From: Anoplopoma fimbria | Taxonomy: Eukaryota; Chordata; Actinopteri; Perciformes; Anoplopomatidae | NCBI RefSeq assembly: GCF_027596085.1 | Contig: NC_072450.1 | Coordinates: 7,631,403-7,695,402 of the forward strand | DNA: 64,000 nt | Reading direction: 5' to 3' | In this document: piece after piece, positions 48,130-62,144 of the stretch | Position numbering within the stretch: the stretch's first letter is position 1 | Layout: the number at the start of each line of letters is the position of its first letter | The notes under the pieces: generated by a model | Seen by the model: only the letters and a program-made list of their open reading frames with translations | What the model was told of the DNA's origin: nothing | Database searches by the model: none | Program-made: the position numbers and the translations under genes

Positions 48130-48560
48130 GGAGTTGTCGCAATCTGAATTTAAATCTAATCAATAATAATAATCTGGCGTATTTAGAGTTTTCCCCTACC
48201 GCAGTATGAGAAGACTATAATTGATCTAAATTGGCCCCTGTTGATTGTTTAACCATTGAGCAGTATAGATTTTCCAGCCTGATAAAGCCCGGGGGAATTG
48301 GACACCGTTTCCAACATCAAAAGAGAGAAAACATCTGTCTTTAAAGGAGAAAATGTAATTCTTCCTGACACAAGGGGCCATTATTTAGTTAAAAGGACTC
48401 CTCGCTGAAGTGCTATTAGTTGACCGAGTTCTGTGTTCTCGCTTCAATTATGTAATTCTCTTTGACACCGGGGGCGAACCCCGTGAACATCTTTGGTGAG
48501 TTACTGAGGTCAAAGGCCGGTGGAGATTACACTTCTTGCCGGCTTCGGTCGGTGCCTCTT
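48130..48560. promoter_or_regulatory. candidate conserved non-coding block
   Basis: Long repeat-free interval containing TGATCTAAATTGGCCCCTGT, CTGATAAAGCCCGGGGGAAT, TTTGACACCGGGGGCGAACC and GAGGTCAAAGGCCGGTGG (a nuclear-receptor-like half site). It differs clearly in texture from its surroundings. Candidate only. Confidence 0.3.
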
Positions 48561-50774
48561 TCAGCACCAAATGACACCCAGCTAAGAAACGGTAGATAAA
48601 AAAGGGACCTAAGCTGCTTTATTGGGCTGTCACAGAAACAATGTGGGGGCTTGTAATCTGTACGGCATTGTTGAATCCACATAATTAATTTATATTCAAG
48701 ATTAAATTAAAAATAAAAAACTATTTCTTTCCATTTTTCTATCCATAATCCAATCATCTTTTCTTCATAAAACAAAATATAATGTGTGTTAACCTAAGAT
48801 AGTACCAACCAATAATATTATGACATCAATCCATCAATCAAAAAATGCTAATTTTAGCATCAAGGGAGGCGTATAAAGCCACTGTTTTCTCTAACTCCAT
48901 GCTGCACTACATTATAAGTCCGCCCACTTTTCAACTGTCCAATAAAATGCAAATTAATATATTTGAATACCTCTTGTACCTGTACACACCGCTCAAATAT
49001 CTTATTTCACTGGGGAATATGCCACAGCACAGAAGCTAAACACGCTCTAACTTCCCTTTCACTGAGACTTTAACGAAAGCAGCATTCAAATTCTAAGCAG
49101 CCCAGACGACAGCAGTGCAGATCAGCAGACAATCAGCTTTTCAAGTGAGCCGTGTTATTGAAGTATCATGGTTATTAGCATTAAGCTACAATTGAAAACA
49201 AATGCACAAGCCTCATTTAATTTGACTACTTACATCAGCCGGGAGACGGAGTAAAAAAAAAAAAAAAAAGATGTAAAGTGGCTGGATTCAAGACGTGAAA
49301 GCCCTTCCCTGATTCTTTTCAAACGCTGCACACTGGCTTAATTCCTTTACTTAAAACCACACTCGCTCTCTCTTTGAAGCTCGGAGTAATCACAGAAACT
49401 GAAAAGGGAAAACGGGAACACCTGACATCTATTGTAGAAACTCCAGCCGGTAAAAAAAAGGCACTCTGTTTCTAGGCAACTCTTCCTTGGTTTTAGCTGC
49501 TAATTTGTGCTTTCAGGCTAGCGTAGCCACACATAAATAATACAGAGAGGAAACTAAGCGGTGATGAAGTTGGTCAAACATGACCTGCAATCTCTTTGGA
49601 GCCGTAACGAGTGAGCCGGGCTCTCACTGTAAACAGTTATTGTCTAAAAAAGATGCAGTTTACCATATGACTGTTGACATTACAGGCATATAAATGACAC
49701 ATTTTTCAATATAGCAGTTAGAATATGTAGTTTGAATTAATGTAAAACACATTTGTATTTAACTTTAAAGCCTACAAAATAAAAAAAACCTCAACCTTTC
49801 CACAACATGTAATTTTCTAAATGGCTCCAGGAAACTCTGACACGTTTTGGCACTTAGCGTTACAGCTCGTTTTAATGACGCAACAGAGCCTCCACGTTCG
49901 GCTACAGAGCCTTGAAAGTCGAGACATAAACATGAAAAACGTCTGTAAGACAAAAGCAGCTTCGCACGCCGCACTGAGTAAACTTTCATCTCGCGTCCCT
50001 TTGGAAACAGCTGAGAATTACAGCTTTAACGGTTAGATAGACGGTGGGGAACGCTTCCACATTTGCTGTAAATTTCAGTAGCAATCAAATTTAATATCTT
50101 TTTAGTGCGACACATTCATCAGAGCCGCTATTCAACCGCGGCCTGTTGATTATACTGAAGGCAAAAAAGGGTGTACACAAAGCTTCCTCGGAGAGAAACC
50201 TCTTCAGACAGCGTGGGAGGTTTTTTTTACCTGTGGAGACAACTCCCTGATGAAAAGGACAACATACATTAGTCAAGAGACGGCTCCTGCAGCTCCCAGC
50301 AACATGGGGTTAGGGAAGTAAAAAGTGACATAAAAAGACAGAAGGCACAAGGGACCGCGGGGAAGAGGACTGAGCCAAGATAAGTGGAGCTTACCAATTT
50401 GCTCACTTATGAAACAGTGGCCTAATTTTCCCGCTTAAGAAAAGTTACAGAGAGGAAAAAAAATAAATAAAAAACTCCTCTCTCTCTCTCTCTCTACTAC
50501 AACTATGAAATTGTAAAGTGGAACTGGACCAGTATTTGGTCAAATTAGGGGGTTTGTTTACAACCTCTCTGGCTGTTTGAGTGCTCGTAATCGCTGTATT
50601 GCTGTTGGCAAAGTCGCTGCGTCCCCAGATTTCAGCAATTAAAATAAAACCCAAGTTGTAAAAAAAGAAGAAGCTATAAATGTCTTTCCACAGTATTATA
50701 AAAAAAAGAGTATTAAAATGGAACTTAATCCGTTTAAGCTTGAACATTCTCCCTTCACATATTCAAACAGGACG

Positions 50775-51050
50775 ACAGCCACGCTAGCAACGCTGTGAGG
50801 ATGTGTTGCGTAATGCTAACATGCTAACAACCTCACAATTAGAACGCTACTTATGTGTGTTGGCATGCTAACATTAGCTTATTAGCACTATGTTGTTACA
50901 CTTCATCCTAAGAGAGACGTGAATGTTTGTACCAAATTTTCACAGTAATTAATTAAATCGTTGTCCAGACATTTTACTGAAAACCACAAATATCAACGTT
51001 GTGTTGGCACGAAATGAAAAGTCCGCCATCTTTCCTCCATTGATTCTGGC
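50775..51050. repeat. fish repeat with ATGCTAACATGCTAAC start
   Basis: GTAATGCTAACATGCTAACA, GGCATGCTAACATTAGCTTA, TTAGCACTATG, then TTCATCCTAAGAGAGACGTG and AATGTTTGTACCAAATTTTC. This is a very common teleost interspersed repeat, moderately diverged. Confidence 0.7.
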
Positions 51051-51599
51051 AATGGTAAATCTCAAGACAAATAAGAATTGGAATATTCCTTTCTAAAAAA
51101 AACCTGCTTATCTCAGAGTATCTGGCCAGTGAACTTGGTTGGTTGACTGGCTTACACTCCGTTGGTTCGGTAAACGTTTCTCTTGTCTTGGTTCAGCTTG
51201 ACCTTGTCAACCTTAATTCCTTCCCTTCCTCCCTCCCTTGCTCAGCCGGCTGCCTTCAGCCTACGCCTGGTATTGTTTGTTAGCTGACAGGGTGGGGGTT
51301 GGGTTGGAAGTGCACTGGGGCGGAGGTATTATGAGGACTTAAAGATCTCCACGTAGCAGCAGGGCAACCCGAGCGTCCCTTTATGCTCACTGCTGATAAA
51401 AGGTGTTGAAAGCCTTCCTGAGGAAGCGTCTGTGTGTTCTGTAGCTGTGCTTTATTAACAGGAACTAAACTATTCTCTTCTTGCCTGGTTGGTTTAGAAG
51501 TTTGTCTGTGGTTTGACAGTTAGTGGTTAGTGGCTGGATGTTCAGCAACACAATGCACGCACACAAGAGACAACAACACTTAAGATTCAGTGCAACATC

Positions 51600-51930
51600 G
51601 AATACTGGCAAGACGGGCTGTAGCTGACGATTACTTTCGTTATCCTTTGATCTGCCTGATATTTCTTTATTCAACCTATTAATCATCTGTAAAATGTCAT
51701 ACAAACTCCTGCAATAATTTCCCACAATTAAAGCTGCTGTCTTTTTGTCCGACCAACAGTCCAAAATTCAAAGAGATACGTGTCATGGAAGATAAAGATA
51801 AGCATAAAATCCTCACATTTGAGTAGCTGCAAACAAGGAACTTTTGCAGCTAAATGTTTGTTTGATAAAGAAAATAAACGCTGATTAATTTCCTGTTGAT
51901 CGACAAATGAATTCATCTGTGGTTTCACTG
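51600..51930. repeat. fish repeat (same family as 16,985-17,180)
   Basis: GCTGACGATTACTTTCGTTA near the left and GATTAATTTCCTGTTGATCG at the right, with CCAACAGTCCAAAATTCAAA and ATCCTCACATTTGAGTAGCT between. Teleost family of the GATTAATTTTCTGTCGATTG type. Confidence 0.6.
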
Positions 51931-52123
51931 TAAATAGGTAGAGAACTTCATCCTATCCGGATTCTGATTCTGCTACGCTCCATTTGGTGATTCTCTCCCT
52001 TTTTCCCCTCCTTTCTCCCATTTCTCATCCTCCCACTCCGACCATAGGTCAGTTGACAACAACAGTATCTATTACAACAATAAACCACATTCTCGTCAAG
52101 GTCACCCACATGCGTCCGACTGG

Positions 52124-52127
<4 letters not shown>

Positions 52128-52192
<65 letters not shown>
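52128..52192. repeat. (AG)n microsatellite
   Basis: About 65 bp of AG in the large znf609 intron. Confidence 0.98.
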
Positions 52193-52194
<2 letters not shown>

Positions 52195-53172
52195 TGCCGC
52201 CAGCTAGAAAAAAACAGATAAAACCGAGCTGAGCCGACAAGGATTTCTCTCCCGCCAGCCTTCTCCATAGTCATAAACCTTATCTCACGGCAAGGGGAAA
52301 CCTGACAACAAACTCAGACGCTGTCATCAACAGCTCAGCCACCCAGAGTCCCACTCAAACACCAGTGATTCACTCTTTGACGTCTTACAAGTCTGAGGCT
52401 TTGACCAAGGCTCTGAGATCGGGCTGGAAAGAAAATCTAGTTCCTTGTGTGGCAAACGGTTCATCATAACGTTGACAGCTGTGACCCAAAACTCCAGTTT
52501 TTCCAGCTCTACCTACCTTCCTTCCTGAAGCCTAAAGCATTCGAGCTAAAATAAATGTTCCTAGACACACCAACCTTATCATCTATGAAACAAAAAGATG
52601 TTTTACTAGTCTCACGTATTATTCTACAAAAAACAAGGTTGTTATTCAGGCTGGGAGAGTTCCCCAGAGTCCCTAACCTCAAACTATTAATAGCTGTTCT
52701 CCGTTAGTCTGTTTCCCTTGTGTTGAGGCTCTCTTTCTGTGGGTGGTGCCTTCCCCAAAACATTAGAAAAGACAATCCAAAAGACACACATCAATGAATA
52801 CTCTCCAAAAAAAACCAACTAAAAACAGAATTATGCCTTATTATTTTGTGTTACTTGGGCTGACAAAAATAAACAGAAAACCATGAATATTATACTTGGC
52901 ACAAAATACACTTGTCACTTTCAACACAGGTGCCAGATTGTGAAAACAACGTGACATATATTGGATGATATATTAAGTAAGAATTTGGGAATATGACCAA
53001 CTGTAAATGATTAAACACTAATAAAATGCCTAATACAACTAGACGTTAGAGCCGGGAGGAATCACTTTATGAGCTTCCAAAAATCCATTCACGGCAACTG
53101 AAGCAGAGGTTTCAGCTGCACAGATGGATAGCAGGTGATAAAGGTGCAGAGGTTAAGGCCGTGGCTGTAGTA

Positions 53173-53173
<1 letters not shown>

Positions 53174-53263
<90 letters not shown>
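53174..53263. repeat. (GT)n microsatellite
   Basis: About 90 bp of pure GT in the large znf609 intron; open frames with VCVC or THTH runs here are artefacts. Confidence 0.98.
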
Positions 53264-53264
<1 letters not shown>

Positions 53265-53551
53265 ACATGTGTAGGAGTTCACTGAGCTCTGTTCTGCAGA
53301 TACTGCTTGAGCTCGGGCTTGCCACTCTGATCGACCTCTACTGCTCACAGAGCTCCTATTGAACCGTGTCTATCTTAATGGACGCTGATGGCGAACCATT
53401 ACTGAGCGCCTCAAAAGCCCTGTAGACTTTCACACCTTAAAAACACCTTTGGGCGCAACCAACGCCGCAGCTCGCCACCTTATGACAAATCCACTTACTG
53501 GTGGGGAGGGGAAGAATATATTTCAAGAGGCAGGTCACTGGAAGAGCGCGA

Positions 53552-53600
53552 GATAAGATAAGACGAGATAAGATAATCCTTTATTAGTCTCACAGCATGG
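53552..53600 (-). mobile_element. LINE 3' tail fragment, minus orientation
   Basis: GATAAGATAAGACGAGATAA then GATAATCCTTTATTAGTCTC is the inverse of the AATAAAGGATTATCTTATCT tail found at 12,880 and 13,640. Confidence 0.65.
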
Positions 53601-56600
53601 TGAGCTACGCTGCGGTTTATTTTTCTGATCCGCGCAGCACATTTATGACTTGTTTTGGATAATTATAGCGTGGAGCTGACTTGGAGTGTAATCCAGGGAG
53701 TTAAGTGAGATGACTTGAACACGCCAAAAACAGGCTGACCTGGAAATAAATCTCTGTTAGCGAGTATCAAATCAATCTAAAAGCTGCTCGAAAACTACTC
53801 AGTAGATGCACTTTGGCAGGGCAACAAAAAAAGCAGATTGAAATGTTCCTGAGACGCTTGCTTAAATCAGAGGACGCGCAGCGACGTGTCAGCACAATGC
53901 AGACGCTCGTGTAGGGAATCTAAAGAAATGATAACTCCGTGACCTTCGGATCATTAAAAGCACTAACAAGTCAGACTGAGGGAGTGAAGTGAAACCCACT
54001 AATAACGCACCAAAGCTCCCTTGTCTCTCTCTGTCAGCTGCTTAGCAGAGGTCTGCTGCTCTCAGCCATCAGAGTTTGATGACCTTGTTAGTTTGAGTGC
54101 CTAATCTGCTAATGCCCTGATAAAAATAGTGCAGTCATTGTAGTCCCCCCCCCCTGCGATTCCATAAACACAGATGTTACCTCCGTCTTTAATTCATCCT
54201 GAGGACTTTATGTCAAACCGACAATCTTAAGAGCCAGAGGGTCAGAATTAGATATTGTTAATTTTGGGATAAATGCTTTTTAAGGTGGCGGGACTTAAGC
54301 GTTTTCAAATATCTATAAACATAGCTATGATTTTCAAAAATGTAATAAGTAAGAATGATTTTACTCTAGCATATTAGTTAGCTGCAGAACATCAGGCAAA
54401 AAGATATTTCATGCTATATTTGGCTTTTATTTTAAGATTTTTTTTCTAAGTACATTTACTCCCAACACTTTGCCTCTTAGGGCTTAATAATTCATACCCA
54501 ATATACGTTTTTTAGATGAGAGCTGAAGAAATAATTAAACTCACAGTAGATATTAAAAAAAATTAAGTTGACAAGTCATGATGTATCCATTTTTGCGTTT
54601 GAATTATTTATTGACTCTTCACCGTGAACTTGTGAACTTTTGCACATCCGCTGATCAATATTTTTGCACATTGTGCATAGAATGTAACAGCTCTCACACC
54701 CAAATACAGTTGTGTTGTACATATTTGGTATCGAATTTCTTGTATATCATCTTTTTTAATATTTAATGTAATTTCTCTTTTCTGTATTTATGTTCCTGGC
54801 AGCATTTTGCCTGTATTTTAACATCTTTAATTAGTTTATTGTAGGTGGCAAACACCAAGGCAAACATCATACATGTAATTAACCTAATTGCCAATAAACC
54901 CTAATTCACTAAGAACAATCAAGTCCTGCAGCTAACAACTGCACATCTAATACCATGTACCAATAATATGAGTACGGTCTGCAAAAATCAAGTGGATACA
55001 CTGAAGTAACAGCTTTGACATTCATCTGAACTAGATCAAGACAAAACCTCAGATCATAATAAAGGGGAAGTTTAGTCTGAAGGTCAAGCAGCACAGGAAA
55101 AAGAGGCATCTTATTTTTTAAGGGATATTAAATGTCACATTATTCAGCAATAACCAAATTGCCAGGACCTCTGGAGTACTACCCTCAGCTGTATTATTAA
55201 CAGTACAAATATACTCAAATAATGGTGACATATGACTTAAGTGAACGGATTCAACAGCAAAACGTCTCACTCTTCAAAGGATACATAAACCTAATGGATG
55301 TGATTAAGCATAATTTAGTTTTCCAGATGGACAGCGAGGCCCCACTTACCAAACATAATTGAATGTGCGAGCTCAGCTCATCGCCAAGGACTAAACAACT
55401 CCCCAGCCTCCACTACAAAGACGAGCTCATTTCCATATCAACTTCACCTTCATTGATCCACTCAACACATCCTCCTCCTCCTCTCCTCGGCCAAACACAA
55501 ACACCCTGAAGCCCTTTTGGGATATTTGGAAGTAGGAAAGTGTGGGGGTAAATAAGTGCAGGCAAGACTATTTAATCATACTATCATACTTGGTTAATTG
55601 TCCACTATTTGGGTGGAGGTAGAAAATCATCTCGGCCAAAAAACAACAACTTACTGGATCACTAATTCAGGAAGCTTTCCCTGCATCAAGTCAGAGGGAA
55701 ATCAGTCCTAACGTGCCAAGCCATCAAGCCATCAGCCCATCTGTGCACCAGTGAAGTACTTTGGGACAAACATAGTAACCAATGTACTTATTTATTCATA
55801 ATTCAAAAATGATTTCACAGTTGCAACAAGGACATCCAAAGGTGCACACGGTCCAAAAACGATCCACGCCTGTTGGACAGTTATGGACACGCAGCTTTGT
55901 AAAGTATTGACATTAAAAGAGCAGAAGAGAAGAAGTCAAAGTAAGCTGGTTAGCTACATGGCTAAAAACATAATCTGATCCAGTGAAATCTTATTAATCT
56001 TTGTCTTGGATTTTTATTTACCACTATAAATGCACATTGATCATGATGTTTCAGTAGCTTATATGACTTCAGGAAATGATGCATCCAAGAGTTTAAAGGC
56101 TTATCAGATGTAAACTACGCACACATGGCTAGTAATACTGTGAAGCCAACAATCCCTTTATCCTCCAACTCAACTTTTGATAGGTGAACAGTAGAATGTA
56201 CATTTCGGTGTTCCCCCTGTATTCATTGTGCACCGCTACTGAGCGGAGACAGGTCAAGTGAAAATAGCGTTTTGGCTACAGGTTACAAACGGGCTAGGTA
56301 GGAGAATGACACTCTAACCTGCTGACAGATTCTGTGTTTTTAGCTAAACCAGAGAATATTCAGTTAAAACTGTTTTATGTGGAGTTATAGGAGAATAGCT
56401 TTTTAAATGCTACATTGCTTCTCAGCAACCGGTCATATGGTAATTTAGGAGGCAATGTGGTCATTAATGTGGCATGCAGTCAACACACCAGTCATAATTT
56501 AGTTTTAATGAAAACTCAACTCCTGGTATTTTTTCACAACTGTTTTTTTGGGAGAAAGGTAGAACAGGAGTTATCGGCGAACCAGATTCAAAAAGGTGAC

Positions 56601-56799
56601 ATATTTTCTGTTCTAATTGAGTGCAGTTTGGTGGATTTAATTCATGCTGATGTGCAGAGTCGTTTTAAAAAGGTGACTGGTAAATATCCAGAGAAATAAC
56701 TATAAAGGAACATTAAAGTGTTAAATGTGAGAGCAGGCGTTGGTGTGGTGGTCGGTGGTCATTTAGCCCCTCTGGCCCATCAGCCGCCCCAAAGCAATA

Positions 56800-57000
56800 A
56801 ACCTTCGGGGAAACACCGCATGTAAAGCAATGAAACGTTCTGGGTTTCAAAGCATCCAGGTTACTTTCCATGCTCTCCCTGTGTTCGCATGGGTTTGTTC
56901 CAGGTGGTTCTGGTTTTATCCCAGTCCAAAGACATTAATTTTGGGTGTACTGGGGAAAATAAAATGTCTTTCGGTATGAACGTGAAAGAAAGAATAATAG
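56800..57000. repeat. diverged fish interspersed repeat (CATGCTCTCCCTGTGTTCGC)
   Basis: CCATGCTCTCCCTGTGTTCG, CATGGGTTTGTTCCAGGTGG and TATCCCAGTCCAAAGACATT follow the order of a well-known teleost repeat (CATGTTCTCCCTGTGTCTGC, then CAGTCCAAAGACATGC). Strongly mutated. Confidence 0.6.
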
Positions 57001-60000
57001 CTGCTAAGGTGTTGGCCGATGGGGATTCTGACTAGGAGTAACATCAACCTGAATTCTTCTGTTTTTTCTATTCTTAATTATTTCCAGCAGTTCTACGCAC
57101 ATTTCAATCTCACCCGAAACTGCTGTATATAAAAAAAACAACTGACAAGACTGCTGACTGAAAGGGTCTGGAAGAAAGAAAGAAAGGGAAACTCACAGCG
57201 AGATATTTGATGAACACTGTTTCGACAGGAGGGACTCTCTCTGGCTGCAACCGATAATGCAACGCTTCTGTATTCAAGGACACCGATGTGGTCTCCATTG
57301 AGCATATCAGCATTCATAAGAGGGCCGCGCTGTGGCAGGGGTGACTTTGATGCATGTGGTACTCTTGTTTAAGGGGAGGAAGCAGCAGGAGAAAATCAAA
57401 CCTCCACACACTGGAGACTAGAGAAGACGTTGGCATGCACCCAATTTTGGAGTAGAGATGTTTTTTTTGCAGAGGACAACCTACATTTATCACTTTCAGG
57501 CTTTTAATGTAGTAAATCATGTAAGTGCAGATAATCTATAGGACACAGAGATCAGAAGTCTGGAGTATTATGAAGATGCAATTTGCTGGACAAAGAGGAG
57601 GAATAAAAAGGATGAAGCTGTAGATGAGGTTTAAGACGTCAATTCAAATATTTTTTAACATATAGTCAATAAATAGCTTCACACACACACATGCACACAG
57701 TGTACAATGAATGTAGGACACGCTAGGCCTTTTATGTGGCATTCAATATTTCCCAAACTCTACACGAACTTTGCACTGCAGATGATTCAGCCAAGCATCG
57801 ACTTCAGAGCTGGTTTATACAGTCGTTCTGCTCACAATAACTTCATAACTCTTTATATATTGTTATTTTAATGCTCTCATCAGTTGATGGGCCAAGTCTG
57901 GCCCCGGTCAAAGAGCCTCTGCCAGCTGCATTAATTCAAAATGGCCATGTAAACAGTGACCGACTCATCCATGCCAAAGTCAAATAGTTCCATGTCATCG
58001 GGGTTTGAAAGGACTTGGCAGCAAAGCAAAGAACTTCAGTTTGGGCGGCAGAACAGTACAATCCAACAGTGTCTGTACACTTAATGCGTATATGGTTTAT
58101 TTATTTATCTATGTCTCTTAAAGAGCATTAGATTGGGGGTGAGGGTTTTAAGGGATTCGGTGGTGATGAGGCGGTAAATTGTTGGACTGAAGCCCGGGTC
58201 AGCAAGATGCGTTACCTCATTTTCAAACGCTCTCTTTCCACGTAACGTACAACATGAAGGGCTTCAGTGTCAAACTTCTATGATAATCATAAGACAAATA
58301 CTGCTGAACAAAAGGAATAAGCCTCGAGTAAAGCACTTTGCAGATATTCTTTCCCTCACATTAATGAAGTATTGTTTAAGTCTTGCGGATGTATGCTGAT
58401 GACATCCTGATTTATGGTAATTAAGAATCATTTCAAAATTCACTGGAACATTATCTTCCCCCATAATTGTTAACTCTAATGATACTCAACTCATTTTCAG
58501 TATTATAACAATGATGAGATTTCTTTGTTAAAAAAAAAATCTATTTGCGTTATTTGAAACATAAAAACGTTTTATAGGAAGACACTATTTATGTCTCGAT
58601 GTGAGGGGGGGGAACCCTGTGAAATAAACAAACTGCATGTTGGCATATTCTCTGGTGCTGCTGTCAAATCTTTGGGAATTTTTCCAGTAACGACTAGTAA
58701 GCATTTGCATTAATAACCTCATAAAATATAATTTATACATCATGAAATGAGCAGTTTGGTATTGGGGAAAAAAAGGAAGCCTTACAAAATGCAAACCGCT
58801 CCAAATTCAGCCCCCTAATATTGTGCAAGCATCCAATCGACTCATGAATGTTTGACATTGTTCCCGAAGGACGGACGTGTTCTCCCTTTAATTTCTATCA
58901 GCAGTATAATCCCCTTTTGAAACCCTTTTTAGGGTGAATTAGACAGGCCCCGCATTCAGAGAGATGAGTGGAGAGAAGGGGGTGGGAATAATCACAAGGG
59001 CCTAGCTGTCTGCGTGGATTAGAATGGGAAAGAAAATCCTTTCATCTCAGATCTGTACTTCCAAGCTTGGAAGCAATGCATGCACAGACACAACGCACCC
59101 AAACCTTCAAAAAGCCTCACTGCTCACAAAATACAGCCAGAGACCTCTACGTTGTTAAATGTTATTAATATACAAGAAGTGGCTATTTATGTTTAAACAG
59201 ATGTTATTCAATTATGCTGGAAATGGGCACGGTAGTCTCCGGATTAGAGGAAAAGCTCGTATAAAAGCTCTGCTCTCGAGGCTGACCTCTCAGACGGAGC
59301 GCCGGGGGAGGGCATGCGCATGATCCAACTCGCCTCTCCAATTTCTCAGGGCTGAAATGCGGACCGCTGCTCTATTTTTGGCAGATGAGCCTTTCTTTTT
59401 TTTTTTCTTTTTTTTTCCAAGACATCCAGCTAAATGTAACGAGAGGGATAAGACCGGAGAGAAGACAGAAAAACGACAAACAAACAGCAGTGAACAACGC
59501 CGTCTGACAGATAAGAAAATGGATTAGCCGTTATGTCTGTTTGCTCAGTTGTCTACCTCTGTGGGGGTTTAACGGAGGGGAACATGACAAGAAGCCTGGC
59601 TGTGTGGCACAGGAGTTGACACTTCAGACACTGTGTGGCTGTGATACCATAAACATATCATATTCCGAGGGGATAAACATGGCTTAATTACACCAAAGTC
59701 ATAATCAAAATGTATTTCGGTTGAGTTAAACAATAATTGTTTTTGTCAACCTATAGACAACCCTTGTGTCATTAGAGTTCCTCCTGTCTGGTATCTCAAA
59801 AGAAACACTCATAATGAAACGACATCACAGCCACCCGAAACTGAAAACAGCCCAACAAGACACTAACACAGATGTATATACTAGATTTCCCGAGAGGACA
59901 TACCACCTCTCATGTGGTATTTTTAGCACAATTATAGATAATCACACAGTGGGAGCTGGTATGCAGAACTGAGTTAAGAATCAGACTTGTCTATACAGAA

Positions 60001-61626
60001 ATGTTTGGACTGCTAATGTCTTTTGGTAAAAAAACAACCACGACTTCCTGGGCAGATTGAATTGTCCCATCTAGATTAGATGTTAGCATAAAAATGTGCA
60101 CATAGGAGCATTTTAAAAGATGCATTTTGTTAGTAGAAAACAAACTCAAAAGGTGTGTTTAGGTTCAGATGTGATCTAATTCTTTATTTGCCATCCCATC
60201 CAAAGTAAAGTAAGTATTTGTCCACTTGCTACCTAACAAGCTACTATGGAGTTGTACCGTTAGCTCATTTAGTTAAATACGTAGGATAAGAATATATAAA
60301 CGTAATGCTTCTGCCTATGCCTTTTCAGTTATATTGTATACTATATTATATATAGGCTGTATACATTGCATTGTGTGTGATGACTTAATAAAACACTAAC
60401 TATTTGGATGGTTCGTTCTAGGTTCTGGAATATCTTACATTGGTCTAAATTGAAGAGTTTGAGGGGGACAATACAATTATATTGATGTCACATTGAAAAT
60501 GTAATGGGCTTTTATATTCTGGAGCTTTTAAAAATGCAAATTCCATACAGCACTATTTTAACTTGATGCAGGACAACCAAAGAACTCAAGAAAGTGGAGA
60601 ACTGAACGCATCTTTGGAAACGTGATACTTCAGACGACATCAATCATCTTTGAGAAAAAAAAGCAATGGTGCAATGAAATGAAGAATTCCACAGTTGAAG
60701 CATTAGTGATTCCCAAACTTGTTCCATTAAATAACAAACTGGCTGCAAACAATTCCCTTAGAAAAGTATTAGTGGGGGAGGGCCAGGAACGTAATCCTCT
60801 CTTTAATCACTCTTGCTCAAACACTGCCTTGTTGTTAACTTCCTCTTTGTTAAACTCAAAACCTTTTCACAAGCTGTTAAGCTCCTGGACTGCTTATGTT
60901 TTCTCATCCAGTGTTTCATGCATTAAAAAAAAAAATAAAGTCTTAATATTGATAACTATATTAACATATGTGCCAGAAAACGTGTAAATTTCAGGGTCAA
61001 ATTTAGATTTAATTTAGAGGAACTTCTTTTCACGTGACAGAAATTGTGCAAGAAACTACTGTTACTACCGTTACACTCGTAGCAAGTCGGTACAAACTTT
61101 CAGCCACCTCTTCCCTCGCTGGTAGAAAATTCCAGTCGAGGGGGGGGAGGAAGAAAAAAAAAAAAAAAGCCTCGTCTGCTCCTCCCCACTGTGTGGGTTT
61201 TGTTCTGCTAATCAGACCACATGCCTCAAGGATTCAGGAATCCAAGAGCTCTCAGCCAGCTCCTCTCATTCCACATACAGCCGCAGCAGCCTGTGACAAA
61301 CTATTCAGTGTGTTGGGGGGGGGGGTTAAAGACTCTATCCATTCATAACACCGTTCAACCCCCCTCCCTCCCTCCCCCCCCTCGCCTAATCTCAGGCAGT
61401 TCTTTAGCCTCACCACCTCCTCCTCCTCTTACCCCTCAAATGCCCTCTCTTTCTCCCCTCTCAACACAGCAGAGCCCTTTTCTTTTTTCTGTTTTTTATC
61501 TATCTGCATACTGCATGCTGGGAGTGAATAGGCTCATGGTTTATTATTAGACTACGGTCCAACCGCACACCCACTACGGTTTTAAATAGAAAACATACAC
61601 AACTGGGCCGACATCGAAAAGTCTTG

Positions 61627-61630
<4 letters not shown>

Positions 61631-61659
<29 letters not shown>
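61631..61659. repeat. (TC)n microsatellite
   Basis: About 29 bp of TC. Confidence 0.95.
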
Positions 61660-61661
<2 letters not shown>

Positions 61662-61849
61662 TCGCTTGTTTCTACCCTCTTTTTTATTCTGGTTTGTTTC
61701 CTTCCCCGGCTCTCTAATGCTACTCACGCATTGAGAGGCGCAATGAGGCACACTGGAAATCTGCAGCCTGACAATGGAAGACAGCTGCTCTTGCTGCATA
61801 AGTCTTTCATGAGCTGAATTAGTGGTACAAGCCTTTGCGCTCCCTTCCC

Positions 61850-61851
<2 letters not shown>

Positions 61852-61890
<39 letters not shown>
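61852..61890. repeat. (CA)n microsatellite
   Basis: About 39 bp of CA. Confidence 0.97.
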
Positions 61891-61893
<3 letters not shown>

Positions 61894-62083
61894 CCTCCCC
61901 CCTCGTAGCATGCTGATCCAGACGCAGAAACACACCTCGTGGAAAGCTTAGGGAGAGAGAAAGACGGGGAGGGAAAAACAAAGCATGACACGGGCTTTGT
62001 TAGACAGATATGCGACTGCTTCTTTTGTAAAAGTAGCCCAATATTGTTTTGTGTTGCCGTAGGAAAAAAAAAAAAAAAAAAAA

Positions 62084-62144
62084 AATTCTTAATTATGTGT
62101 TTAAAGAAGACAACAATTCTTAATTATGTGTTTAAAGAAGAAGG
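62084..62144. repeat. 31-bp perfect tandem duplication
   Basis: AATTCTTAATTATGTGTTTA plus AAGAAGACAAC is followed directly by a second copy starting at 62,115. It abuts an A21 run at 62,063-62,085. Recent slippage is the simple explanation. Confidence 0.9.
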
